A stretch of 64,000 nucleotides of DNA from Torymus aiolomorphi (taxonomy: Eukaryota; Arthropoda; Insecta; Hymenoptera; Torymidae): positions 120,144,810-120,208,809 of the forward strand of contig CM070876.1 in the NCBI GenBank assembly GCA_036365515.1, in the 5' to 3' direction. Made by a program: the position numbers and the translations under genes. Below, piece after piece: positions 11,741 to 21,201 of this stretch (position 1 is the stretch's first letter; the number at the start of each line of letters is the position of its first letter). Below the pieces are notes generated by a model. That model was not told the DNA's origin. It did no database searches and saw nothing but the letters and a program-made list of their open reading frames with translations.

Positions 11741-13440
11741 TCATCTATCATTACCATCCTCTTTCAGTAAACATATCTTGTGTAACATTATATTATAATA
11801 AATTTCTTTTAACTTACTAAATATTTTAAAAATAAACACATCATCTCTTTGCACTCTTAAAATAAATAAGTTTTTGTCGAACGAAGAGTACATCACAAAA
11901 TAAGTACATTGCAAATTTAAAATTGCCATCCCCCACTGTATCTCTCCATAGTACTGGTGTTTCTTTTTCATCACTATGTTTTCTCCTTCTCTCTCCAAAC
12001 ATGTATTTATTTGGCTTTCCACAGTCTCTTTAATGCTGCCTTTTTTTCCTGCATACGGGCATTTTACTTCTAATGAAGCTACTGGTTTTTCATTTTTTAT
12101 AATTACTCCATCAGGTGAGTAAGCTGCCCATGGATTGAATTTATACACAATAAGACCAATTTGCATCACCTCATTTTTAGTAGCTGTCATGAAAGCAATG
12201 CGAGCTTCTTCCTCAGTTCTTTTACCGTACTCTGTATATTCACTTTTAAAGTCCTTTGGCTTAAAAAATTCTTTACATTTCTTCTCCCAATCTGCATTTC
12301 TATTGTTTGCATAAGTGAATAAACGATAGCAAACAGAACCTGTTATGCGATACTTCCTCTCTTCGAGCCAATATGCATACCAGTTTTTAGTTTTTTCACA
12401 TATCTTTTCAAGATTTTCTGATAAGTGATTAAGTAAATTATCACAGCAAGTTGCGGTGGGATTGACCTTAAAGTTCTTAATATCTTGCATTATTATCGAA
12501 CTGCCCTGCATGTTAAAAATTACTTTTATCCTACTTCTTTGCAAGTCATCGTCTCTCTCTTTAGCACTATTTATAAACTTAATAGGACTGTGTCTGCCTG
12601 CACTATAAGAAAATAGTTTTATGAGATTTAATTGAGTTAAAATTTAATAATGAATGTTAGTTACTTACATGTGTTTTGCTACAGCAGAACTCGGTAGTTG
12701 TTCACAAATGAGAGCTTAAATCTCTGCTAACTGATTTTTAGAAATTTCAATGTCTGTTATACTTTTATTATTTTGCAGTTTTTTTGTCGATGAGACAGCA
12801 AATTTTGAGTCTTTTCTTCCATCTTTAGAACTACCTCCTATTTCTTTAAGTGTACTTCTTACAATGCTGTTTTTTTTTGAAGGATTAACGAAACATTGAT
12901 GCTGCAAGAAAGGAGCTGGATTATAATTTTCTAGGGCTCTCTTCTGCTTATCTTTCCACTGACATTTTATATTTGTACAAGATAAATCATCTAGCATATC
13001 TCCTTTTCTGTAAAACTATTCATTTATTTTGCATATTTATTATCTGTTTATTTTAAATACATAGCATAGCTGATAAGTAAAAGCAGATTTTTAGGTTATT
13101 AATTTTTAACTTACTGATAACAATATAATAAAATTGCGATTATATGTTTACATTTCTCTCCTAAGCTAGCTTTACAGGATCAATTACAGGAAAGAATATC
13201 ACCTGTCATGTTAACTTTTCCATTTATTTCGTGCGGTTTATCACGCAAGTTTGTCGTCTGTAAACAGACAGCCGTAAATGCTGTAGTCTCGTCGCTTGAG
13301 TTCTCACTTTTTCCACATTTTATGATATGTCCTGAGCGATAAACCCGCTCACCTTCTATAAAATTGCGTTGTGCAGGATTTGTACCTGCCCAATCGCAAA
13401 TATTCTTCATCGTTATCAACATTTTACTATGAATAAACAC
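11741..13440 (-). pseudogene. YqaJ-like exonuclease with SWIM-type zinc finger
   Basis: Reading leftwards, an exon at 13440-13114 ends with a SWIM-like finger (C-x-C-x-C...C-x-H) just before a GTAAGTT donor; the second ligand cysteine is a TGA stop at 13180-13182. A second exon lies at about 13000-12665, with a TAA at 12716-12718. The third, about 12606-11741, carries the nuclease domain: RKYRITGS, RTEEEAR, SPDGVI with the Asp, ASLEVKCPY with the E-x-K pair, and HQYYGEIQWGM. The catalytic residues of the phage lambda exonuclease/YqaJ fold are all present. In ISL2EU elements this protein is thought to help in DNA end processing or recombination. Two stops and the requirement for splicing suggest it is inactive. 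Confidence 0.75.
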
Positions 13441-13516
13441 GAACCCCTATACTGCCCATGTAATCTTGGGGAATACCACCGCCATATTAAATCGTCTATA
13501 TATATTTTGGCCCCGC

Positions 13517-13604
13517 CTCAGTAGATAAGCTGGGCCGGTTCTACGCCCCCTCCCCTCCCCACCACTCGCCCACCAGCCGCCCGGTACAGCGCTCTGATAG
13601 TTGA
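13517..13604 (-). repeat. GC-rich dispersed repeat, copy 1
   Basis: On the minus strand this reads TCAACTATCAGAGCGCTGTA, then CCGGGCGGCTGGTGGGCGAG, then GTAGAACCGG and AGCTTATCT. The same words in the same order occur on the plus strand at 32376-32448, immediately outside the right end of the hAT element. Confidence 0.7.
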
Positions 13605-13888
13605 AACGGGTAGCATCAGCACCTTTTCTATACAAAGTGTTGTTCTTAATTTTCATTATTTCCAACGGATTTTGGAGTAAACATTTAGTGTATTATAATA
13701 CGTAAAAGTATTTTAAATCAGTTTTTAAAAGTGTTTGAATAATACGTGTGACAGTTGAATTAATGTTTTAGAAATAGCTTTTAGTACTTGAACTTTTATT
13801 GGAAACTTTATACTTAAAATAACAGGGATTGATACTAAAGAAAAGTTAAGTCTATATTGACTATTACAAAAAACATTTAGTGTACAGA
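13605..13888. other. AT-rich spacer
   Basis: No gene or repeat is recognised apart from an acceptor-like GTACAG that precedes the exon-like block at 13889. Confidence 0.4.
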
Positions 13889-14740
13889 TTTAAATCAACT
13901 TTTAAAAGAAGCGAAAGATATGCTATTGTGCAGAAAAATGTTATGGAACCTTCGCTTCTGTCAGAAAGCTACCATTATCAGCCATTGCCTGAATCTCACT
14001 ATGATATAATTGACATTTTATTTTCTGAAGTAAAAACAGTTATGCACTGCAATAAATATGTATCAGTCGTATTGTCTTTATTAAGTAATAATATTATATG
14101 TGAAAAAGAATAATGAAGAACAAGTAAAGAAGTTCACCTTATCAGACATTAAAAAAAGATCAATATAGGAGTGTTGCTGCTATAAACATTTTTTTCAATC
14201 ATTTGGCTATGGCGATACTGGCTTCATAACATGCATGAAGGATTTTGGATGTCTCAATACATTCTTTATTTACCTCAGTATATGTATAAGAATCTAATAT
14301 ATGTGATAAAGATTATTAAAAACATATGGATTTAAAAGCACCAAAGGATCTACATGTTAAACCACTTAACAAACTTGACTGACTGATGTGGATATGACTG
14401 TTACGCGTGCTCATAGCTTACAAGTCTGATAGATCGTATACTGAGGTACCAGAATATTTGTTCTAAATGTAAAATATTTTGAGCTAAAAACAATACTTTT
14501 GTGTATTTCAGGGCAGAGATGGAGGTAAGAAATAAAGAAGTATTTTAGTGATTTTATCTTTAAAGCTGTTTTCTACATAATGTAAAATTTTGAGCTCTGC
14601 CGTCGACTCCAGATTCAGGAACTGCATATATTTTAATGGGAGAGATCCTAAAATTTTGGTATTTTATATGACTATTGACTGAAGAGTTGTACGTATCCAA
14701 TTTATTTGATTAAATAATTTTTTACGGTCAAAGATTGCTA
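13889..14740 (+). pseudogene. Broken multi-exon gene fragment, copy 2 (unrecognised)
   Basis: This copy matches 8183-9020 through exon-like and intron-like parts alike, so it arose by DNA duplication rather than retroposition. The first exon reads openly from 13889 to the TAA at 14111-14113: FKSTFKRSERYAIVQKN, SHYDIIDILFSEVKTV, NNIICEKE. After the stop the same frame looks protein-like again (KKFTLSDIKKRSI, then a stop), followed by GFITCMKDFG in another frame. Copy 2 ends in the inverted repeat at 14584-14930. The parent gene is not recognised; the peptide is unlike the transposon proteins nearby. Confidence 0.4.
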
Positions 14741-14930
14741 AAAAATCTGAATTTCACTTAAATTTAAGATTTTTTAGCAATTTTTGACCGTAAAAAATTA
14801 TTTAATCAAATAAATTGGATACGTACAACTTGAGTCAATAGTCATATTAAATATCAAAATTTTAGGATCTCTCCCATTAAAATATATGCAGTTCCTGAAT
14901 CTGGAGTCGACGGCAGAGCAAAAATTTTGA
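14584..14930. repeat. 347-bp near-perfect inverted repeat (foldback)
   Basis: The left arm (about 14584-14751) and right arm (about 14766-14930) are inverted copies, meeting at a short loop near 14755. Outer words are GCTCTGCCGTCGACTCCAGA and its complement; inner words include TTTTTTACGGTCAAAGATTG. The left arm continues the homology to 8880-9020, so the right arm is a new inverted duplication of the end of gene-fragment copy 2. The transcript would form a long hairpin of roughly 165 bp. Confidence 0.85.
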
Positions 14931-15047
14931 AATGGCCATATATTTAGATATTACTTCTAGATATTTCTAATTATGAAAATTAATTTTTTTCAGGTCATTT
15001 TATGGAGAAAATTGTAAAGGTGTCTGACCCCCTTAACCATTCAATTT

Positions 15048-15630
15048 TAACAAGGTTAATTTTGAACTCTTCTGCTTGCGTTTGCACAGTAGCATTTATA
15101 TCAGTTTTAGATCTTGTAAGAACAAGCTCATGTTTGCAAATTACTATAATTTTACGATAGTCTTCCGCAAAGCCAAGAATCATACTTAGTGTTATTGACA
15201 CATCAAAGTAGCCAGCATTATCGGTTATTTGCCGAGTTTCTGCAATATCAATCCAGCCTGCGTTTTCCAAGTTTTTCGTAGGATTGAACGATATCAAACC
15301 CTTCATTAGACTTGTCAAACCAACATTTTTACATTTATCAATCTCTACAGCTTTAATTTCATATCGTATTTCTTCGAAAAGATGACAGAGGGCGTTGTTT
15401 ACAAGCTTTGTGATAACTGCAGCGGTGCCATCTGCTTTTAATAATCGGCCATGAATATGTAATGAACTGCGTGAAGGTAGAAGGTAGAGATCTTGATGCT
15501 GTATGGCGATACGTATTTCATCACTGTTATTGAAAGCGGACGAAGTGTAAGGCTGATGTGCATGCACTTCATAATGACCGACAGATTCATCGAATTCCAC
15601 AGATGACTGTACGTTTAATATGTCATCCAT
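15048..15630 (-). pseudogene. Polinton major capsid protein, N-terminal part (copy 2)
   Basis: The likely start is the ATG at 15630-15628 (MDDILNVQSS). About 194 codons are preserved, including HIHGRLLKADG, ENAGWIDIAETR and FAEDYRKIIV, before the similarity stops near 15048 where unrelated sequence joins. The family forms a double jelly-roll capsid protein; the missing part contains the second jelly-roll. The gene lies directly after the small gene at 15623-15832 and the minor capsid gene, as expected for a late structural cluster. The truncation, not point mutation, is the main defect. Confidence 0.75.
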
Positions 15631-15832
15631 CTCTTTGACTGTAAAAAACCACAGGAAAACAGACAAATTGTTTTTCTCCAGCGTTTCTTCTGACCTGCAG
15701 TCCTAGACTTTTTAGGAAGCGAATATTCTGAGTTGTTAGCTCTTTCACTGTTTGTTGACGACTGATCTTCTGGTGACATGATTTGCTTTTAATATAGCTT
15801 TTGCTAACTTTGCTGTTGTATACGATTCCCAT
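15623..15832 (-). CDS. Small Polinton ORF between minor and major capsid genes
   Basis: An intact 69-codon frame starts two bases after the stop of the minor capsid gene and overlaps the capsid start by a few bases. The product is basic (MGIVYNSKVSKSYIKSKS, then RFLKSLGLQVRR). I do not recognise a domain. Its tight packing between two structural genes suggests a small virion or assembly protein, but this is inference. Confidence 0.45.
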   Translation of the reverse strand: MGIVYNSKVSKSYIKSKSCHQKISRQQTVKELTTQNIRFLKSLGLQVRRNAGEKQFVCFPVVFYSQRDG

Positions 15833-15834
15833 AA

Positions 15835-16524
15835 TTACGATGCTGCTTTGATGTGCAATCTAATTGTTATAATTTTTCCACGAAAATTCACCAAGTTTCC
15901 GTCCTGATCGACGATGCGTAACTGTATATTATCGATAGTATTAACTGTAATTGGTAAATAAATAACTTGTGTTGGAATTTCAATGATCTTATAGCCTGGA
16001 GGAACAGCTGGGAAAAATTCATGTATCGTATGCACTTTCTGTCCGTTTATATAGGTTCCAGACGTAATGTTGCACTCAACTCGTAGAGCGTTAATCTTAA
16101 GAATAGATACATGTAAATCTGATTCGTGAGTGATATTTGCTGAAAGAGTACGTCGCGTAAAGCCTAACAATCTTCCAATAGAATCTTGCAGTTGGAAATT
16201 TATTATATGACTGCACTTGATTATACTGCGAAGAGTATTATTATTGGGTTTGAGGCTGAGTACTATGCTTTTAGGTGCAAGTATTTCCTGTAGATGGCGT
16301 TCAATGTCTTCAATCTCCCAGCTACCTGTTGGTAATGTCACTATCTCTTCTCCCAGGTAAAACTTGTTATTGTCAATATCGATATTGGGGATTGAATTAA
16401 AGGTTAAAAGTTCAATCAACCCTAGAACGTATCTTTTATTTGTCAAGAGTTCAATTGGTGGAAAATATTGAGTCTCTAGTACAGATGACGTTCCAGATAA
16501 ACTTAGCATCAATGATTCGCTCAT
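15835..16524 (-). CDS. Polinton minor capsid (penton-like) protein
   Basis: An uninterrupted 229-codon frame with start MSESLMLSLSGTS. The strand-rich sequence (FPPIELLTNKRYVLGLIELL near residue 22, GRLLGFTRRTL in the middle, VIYLPITVNTIDNIQLRIVD near the end) fits the single jelly-roll minor capsid protein described for Polintons, thought to occupy the vertices. It sits between the protease polyprotein and the capsid gene on the same strand. Unlike its neighbours it shows no frameshift or stop, so it is either young or still constrained. The assignment rests on position and overall look; no catalytic motif is expected. Confidence 0.65.
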   Translation of the reverse strand: MSESLMLSLSGTSSVLETQYFPPIELLTNKRYVLGLIELLTFNSIPNIDIDNNKFYLGEEIVTLPTGSWEIEDIERHLQEILAPKSIVLSLKPNNNTLRSIIKCSHIINFQLQDSIGRLLGFTRRTLSANITHESDLHVSILKINALRVECNITSGTYINGQKVHTIHEFFPAVPPGYKIIEIPTQVIYLPITVNTIDNIQLRIVDQDGNLVNFRGKIITIRLHIKAAS

Positions 16525-16544
16525 GACTGCTTAAGTAATACTAA

Positions 16545-16557
16545 CTATGTATCATAT

Positions 16558-16591
<34 letters not shown>

Positions 16592-17747
16592 GTATAGCCT
16601 TATACAAAAACTTTAAACAGAGATGCCCACATTTATATGCGCTGTAATCTTGATATATCTCGAGGTTATACTTTGCAGTGTTAACTTCTAGATAATTCAT
16701 AAGTTCTAAAGATGGCTGCAGGTCTCCAAAACTATCAAAATACATAACACTTTTACCTCTTTTCCGATAGGCTACCCAATGTGTACCAGGTCCGCGTTTA
16801 TCATCGAGATTAACAATTGCTGACTCGTAGTGTCGTGGACCACTAGCTGGTAATGTATTTCGCATGAATACACCTCGAAAGTATGGAATTTGTAAAATAC
16901 GAGCATACTTTAGCAAGTCATCGTCAGTCAGTGCTCTGTGAGGCAATTTTACATCGAAGTTTTGTTTTGCCTTTTTTATTAAGTTCATGTCCACTGTTTT
17001 ATAGGGTTTAAGGTAGAGGCCTTTACCAAGTGCAACAGCTTCCATCGTTTTGTTATGTCTTCGACTTTCTTTAAGTTGACGTTTAGCATTTCTTGCATCA
17101 TTTATTGCTTTAGCTATACCCGCAGCGCCACCTGCTAGTGCACCGGTTGCACTTAGGCCTGCAAATAATGGAATCAAAAATGGTAGGAATCCTCCAATTT
17201 TCGATGGAACTGCTAGTACTCGAGGAATGTGTACCTTGGTTTTGTCTCCAGCCTTCTTCACAACATCTCGAGCACTTTTCAATGCAGCTTGAATAACTTT
17301 GCGCGAATTTTTACTAAAAATGCTCGGTTTCGAGGCTGCTTTAACTACTTTAGCTAATGTGGTATTTGGCTTCTTTTTCAACCCCATACCAAATTTTGAT
17401 TTTAACTTCATAGTGTTTGTTGCAGTATAAGCTGCTGCTTTCTCACCAATACTAGCGTCTTTAGCAAAAACACGTTTCCAGGCTTTATCTGCTAATACTC
17501 TATCAGCAGCGTTCCTAGCCTCAACGTTCTCTCGATTCCGAGAGTAGGTTATATCGTCTTCTTTACAAGCTTGGTCTAAAGGATTAATGCCAGGGTCACC
17601 TCGAGCAAGACGCTTTGTAAGCTCATTTCCTGGTCCGCAGTATTGATAACCAGGCAGATGTAATTCAAATGGAAGCTTATTAATGACTGTATTTGCTAAG
17701 CCTCGACTTTTACGAGTATTGTGTTTACGCTACTTATGCTCAATCAT
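16545..17747 (-). pseudogene. Polinton polyprotein: PLA2-like, membrane-active segment and adenain-like protease
   Basis: One frame from ATG 17747-17745 to 16545 holds three parts. First, a phospholipase A2-like domain: YCGPGNELTKRL, GDPGINPLDQAC, then KEDDITYS, where the usual catalytic His of the HD pair is Asp (codon 17558-17556). Second, a basic segment and a hydrophobic Gly/Ala stretch (FLPFLIPLFAGLSATGALAG) like adenoviral core or lytic peptides. Third, a cysteine protease with GTHWVAY (His), YFDSFGD (Asp) and CGHLCLKFL (Cys). A TAG at codon 6 (17732-17730) interrupts the N terminus, and a (TA)n microsatellite at 16560-16590 has replaced the C-terminal codons. In the family the protease matures the virion and the PLA2/lytic parts would breach membranes. 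Confidence 0.75.
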
Positions 17748-17791
17748 GATGTTAACGTCTCGGAGGATAAATACATACTAAGTTGAAATGT

Positions 17792-17830
17792 GTATAAGTA
17801 AGCTGTATATGCGCACTAAAAGTCAGTTGT
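17792..17830 (+). promoter_or_regulatory. Core promoter of the packaging ATPase gene
   Basis: TATAAGTA at 17792-17799 is followed 31 bases later by TCAGTTGT at 17823-17830, an arthropod initiator. The ATG is at 17854. The interval 17748-17853 is a divergent promoter region shared with the leftward polyprotein gene. Confidence 0.6.
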
Positions 17831-17853
17831 ATTTGAAACGTCAAAGATAAAGT

Positions 17854-18548
17854 ATGGAGTTCGAGGAGCAAAACGTCAAGCTGCCAGTTATAAACTTTGA
17901 CAGCTTAGTAGTGCATCAAAAATTAAAAAAGCGTCATGGAGAACTACTTCCCAATAATATTAGAAGTATATTTTGTGGACCCTCAAACTGTGGCAAAACT
18001 AATGCACTACTCTCTCTTATTACTCATCCAAGCGGATTAAAATTTGTATGTTTACTCAAAATCACTGGAACAAATACAAATTTCTTAAACTTCTCTTGGA
18101 GCCCATAAATGAAATTCAGTACTTTCCATTTAAAGATCATGATGAAGTAATATCAGCAGAAGATGTATTGCCAAACTCAGTTATGATATTTGATGATGTA
18201 GCCTACGAAAAACAAAATAACATCAAGAATTTCTTTTGTATGGGACGCCACAAAAATGTGGACTGTTTCTATCTATGTCAATCTTATGCAAGCATTCCCA
18301 AACATCTAGTACGAGATAATGTTAATTTATTAGTATTATTTCGTCAAGATGATACGAATTTAAAGCATGTATATAATGATCACGTAAATACAGATATGTC
18401 ATATAGCCAATTTAGAGATTTATGTTCAATCTGCTGGAATGATGATAAGTATGGCTTTCTTGTTATCGACAAAGATAAGACACTTGATACTGGTCTATAT
18501 AGAAAGGGCTTCGATCACTTTCTTATAAATATAGCTACCTTGAAATAA
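17854..18548 (+). pseudogene. Polinton FtsK/A32-type packaging ATPase
   Basis: The start MEFEEQNVKLPV is followed by a Walker A motif, FCGPSNCGKTNALL (residues about 46-59), and further on a Walker B, VMIFDDVAYEKQ, then FFCMGRHKNVDCFYLCQS and a C-terminal LLVLFRQDD segment. The order and spacing match the genome-packaging ATPases of Polintons and related large DNA viruses. Between 18040 and 18075 two small frame changes separate the Walker A half (frame of 17854) from the Walker B half, so the protein is broken. It is the first gene of the rightward cluster and has its own TATA/initiator promoter. Confidence 0.85.
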
Positions 18549-18585
18549 AATAGATTAGTATGATTTCAATCATTCATCAGTCGGC

Positions 18586-19521
18586 ATGGCATATTTTCAG
18601 AAAGAGCAAAACGTTCTTAATGAAATTATAAAATCGAGAGAAGCAATAATGCGAAAGTACAAGGAGTTGAGGCAAACCAAAACTGACGTGGAAAAAATTT
18701 TAGATGAAACATTTAAGCCTATTGTAAGTCCGCTTGAAAAACTTGTCGATGCTGCAAAAAAGAGAAAAGTTATTAAAATAGCATCAGAAGAGCAAAAACC
18801 AAGAAACGTTATAGAACTCAGTACAAATAACGATGGAGAGGATGAAGAAAAGGAGCAGGAGGAGGTGCGAGAGGAGTCACAAAGTGATCTCGAAGAAACT
18901 ATAAGGATCGGAGCAGCGGATACATCATTTGAAACAGCTGAAAGCGAAGTGGATGATGAAATATCAGAATCGTTTACACAAGACGAAGATGAAACTGAGT
19001 CATTTAAACAAGCTTATTTACAGACTTTTAAAAAACGTACCAAGTCGCTTGACAATACATATGGAGTAAGAATAGAGAATGAATTATTGAAAATCGGCAA
19101 TTCACCGATACATTTTACAAATCATTATGTAAAAGTACAAAATGTGAGTTATCCAAAAACAGCTGGTCTACTTCAATTGCTCTTTCAGAAGCAACCTGAT
19201 TCAATGCATATAAGTTTGAATGATATACGAAATTATCGAAAAATCGTAGAAGTAACGAATGCTTTTAGGAAGAATTATAGTGAAACAGAACTTCTACGTA
19301 AGTCTACTAGTAAAAAATATAAAGATTATATAGCTCCCTACTTCAATAAATCGCCAAAGAGAAAACCTATTGAAGGCTCAGGCCTCTTACCTAAATATAA
19401 GATTGCAAGAAAAGATATGCATATGGATTATGTATACTGGGATGATCCTAATGAATTAGTTGTTCGTCTTCGGTTACTCTTGGCTGAACTTGGGAGTCGG
19501 CAATCAGAGCCACACAAATGA
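18586..19521 (+). CDS. Conserved Polinton protein of unknown function
   Basis: An intact frame of 311 residues. The N terminus is a charged coiled coil (EIIKSREAIMRKYKELRQTK), the middle is an acidic low-complexity linker rich in Glu and Ser, and the C-terminal 150 residues form a compact basic domain (YGVRIENELLKIG, TAGLLQLLFQKQPD, YIAPYFNKSPKRKP). I recognise the C-terminal domain as common in hymenopteran Polinton-associated proteins of no known role. The start is supported by TCAGTCGG at 18577-18584 just before the ATG and a TATA-like ATAAAATA about 32 bases upstream. It follows the ATPase by 37 bases. Confidence 0.6.
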   Translation: MAYFQKEQNVLNEIIKSREAIMRKYKELRQTKTDVEKILDETFKPIVSPLEKLVDAAKKRKVIKIASEEQKPRNVIELSTNNDGEDEEKEQEEVREESQSDLEETIRIGAADTSFETAESEVDDEISESFTQDEDETESFKQAYLQTFKKRTKSLDNTYGVRIENELLKIGNSPIHFTNHYVKVQNVSYPKTAGLLQLLFQKQPDSMHISLNDIRNYRKIVEVTNAFRKNYSETELLRKSTSKKYKDYIAPYFNKSPKRKPIEGSGLLPKYKIARKDMHMDYVYWDDPNELVVRLRLLLAELGSRQSEPHK

Positions 19522-19774
19522 GATTCATTCAATCATTGAAGAACTCAAAGAAGCAGATTACATACATTAAGATGTCTTCGTAAAGAGTTCACTTTGATGC
19601 TAAACCAGTTATTCATGTGATGCATGTGTGGTGCTATGCCAGTCGAGCTGCATGTCACGGAGAATGGGAACAGATAGCACGTGATCGAGAGCGTTTTCGA
19701 ATGCGAATTCAGAGACTATCAGAAATTATCAGACCAGTGCTCATACATAAATATAATACATATTCGTGGAACAG

Positions 19775-19813
19775 TATAAATTGATTTAACTTGTTGGTGT
19801 TGCAATCAGTTGT
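19775..19813 (+). promoter_or_regulatory. Core promoter of the fibre-like gene
   Basis: TATAAATT at 19775-19782 and TCAGTTGT at 19806-19813 are spaced 31 bases apart. The initiator octamer is identical to that of the ATPase gene. The ATG lies at 19817, giving a very short leader. Confidence 0.6.
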
Positions 19814-19816
19814 AAC

Positions 19817-20161
19817 ATGAGTGTCGATGTATTCGGACGTAACCTCGAGAGAGTTGGAGGCAGTCGAGGTCCTCCAGGTGTTGGATTCAAAGTCACTTCT
19901 GATGGGCAACACGACATCGATAACAAGAGGTTATGTAACGTTGCTAAGCCTACTCAAGCAGGCGATGCTGTTAATCTGGAAACCCTGCAACGTATTGTTG
20001 GAATGGAAATTAAGAGCTTGCATGAAGTTATTGCTAAGATAAGAAAAGATTTGGATACTTTAAATCTTATTGTTGAAGCTGATCGAGATGAGCTGGATAC
20101 GAAATTGTTAGGAATACAGTATGTAATTCGGAGTAAAGAAAATGCAGCAGCAAGTAGTTAA
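19817..20161 (+). CDS. Small fibre-like Polinton protein with collagen-like start
   Basis: An intact 114-codon frame. The N terminus has a short Gly-X-Y stretch (VGGSRGPPGVGF), then a turn-rich segment (TSDGQHDIDNKRLCNV), then a heptad-like helix (LHEVIAKIRKDLDTLNLIVE). Such a layout is seen in trimeric fibre or stalk proteins of viruses, so a virion surface role is plausible; this is inference. Its 3' end overlaps the start of the integrase reading at 20142. Confidence 0.5.
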   Translation: MSVDVFGRNLERVGGSRGPPGVGFKVTSDGQHDIDNKRLCNVAKPTQAGDAVNLETLQRIVGMEIKSLHEVIAKIRKDLDTLNLIVEADRDELDTKLLGIQYVIRSKENAAASS

Positions 20162-21021
20162 TGAGCTTCATAAGCCTGCCCGTCGAAATTATCGTCGACG
20201 CAAGTTTATCATACGTGGTTTAGATGAGGCGTGGCAAGCTGATCTAGTGGAGATGCAGCCTTATGCTCGAGAAAACAACGGTTATAAGTATATGCTTACT
20301 GTCATCGATGTATTCCTGTAAAGCAAAAGACTAGTAGTGATGTCACAGCAGCAATGAAGTCTATCTTGCAGCAGGGCCGCAAACCAAAAAATTTACAATC
20401 CGATTGAGGCAAAGAATTTTACAATGCTACATTTCAAAGTCTCATGCAAAGTTATAGAATTAATTTGTATTCGACATACAGTAATCTTAAAGCATCTATT
20501 TGTGAGCGTTTCAATCGTACACTTAAGCAGAAAATGTGGGTGCAATTCAGCTTACGTGGAAAGTATAAGTGGCTTGATATCTTGCCTAATTTGCTAAAAG
20601 CAAACATCGTACAACCGGAATGAAACCAAAAGATATAACATTAGTCAATGAAGCAGAAGTACTTGCGACGTTTAATCGACAGTCAAAAAAAATAGTTACA
20701 AAACCAAAGTTTAAAATTGGAGAAAAAATAAGAGTGAGCAAGATAAAGCAAGTATTTGAGAAAGGCTATACACCTAATTGGTCAACAGAAATTTTTACAA
20801 TCAGCCAAGTTATGGCTACTAATCCGGTTACTTACAAGCTAAAAGACTATTGCGATAAATTCATTGCTGGCGGTTTGTATGAACAAGAGCTGCTCAAGAA
20901 TAATTATCGAGATGTCTACCTTGTGGAGAAGGTGCTTAAGAAGCGAGGAAATCAGATTTATGTTAAATGGTTAGGATTTGACAATTCACACAATAGTTGG
21001 ATAAGCAAATCAGATGTGTAA
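20142..21021 (+). pseudogene. Polinton retroviral-type integrase with C-terminal chromodomain
   Basis: The catalytic core shows WQADLVEM with the first Asp, then a small deletion where the frame ends at 20318-20320, then LQSD with the second Asp directly before a TGA (20404-20406), and ERFNRTLKQKMW with the Glu. After another short deletion near 20620 an open frame encodes the rest: a DNA-binding linker with KIGEKIRVSKIK and a chromodomain (YLVEKVLKKRGNQIYVKWLG, WISKSDV). In Polintons this enzyme inserts the element; the chromodomain is expected to steer it to marked chromatin. One nonsense codon and two deletions make it inactive, though the three acidic residues survive. Confidence 0.85.
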
Positions 21022-21201
21022 AGGTTAAATAAATAAATAAATAAATGCCGAATAAAAAATAATAGTTTTTCTTTATTTATTGCCCAATATTTTGCTTATA
21101 ATATGCATGTATATACGTATATTGAAGATTGATATATATACACACACATACACACACACACATATATAATACATGAAAGTTAATTATATACATACATACA
21201 A
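21022..21201. other. Converging 3' ends with AT and CA microsatellites
   Basis: The spacer between integrase and polymerase holds AATAAA-type polyadenylation words on the plus strand (21028-21048) and TA/CA repeats at 21135-21165. Confidence 0.5.

Larger units (their letters stand above)
9831..13477. mobile_element. ISL2EU-type DNA transposon with transposase and YqaJ-like exonuclease
   Basis: Two converging genes, a THAP plus DDE transposase (plus strand) and a YqaJ-type nuclease with a SWIM-like zinc finger (minus strand), are the hallmark pair of ISL2EU elements, relatives of PIF/Harbinger. They end tail to tail, 173 bases apart. Candidate ends are a weak inverted match of about 32 bases: GTTATTCCCCGCTTATGCAC at 9831 and the complement of ...GGGGAATACC ending at 13477. 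The ends are therefore approximate. Both genes carry inactivating changes. Confidence 0.7.
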
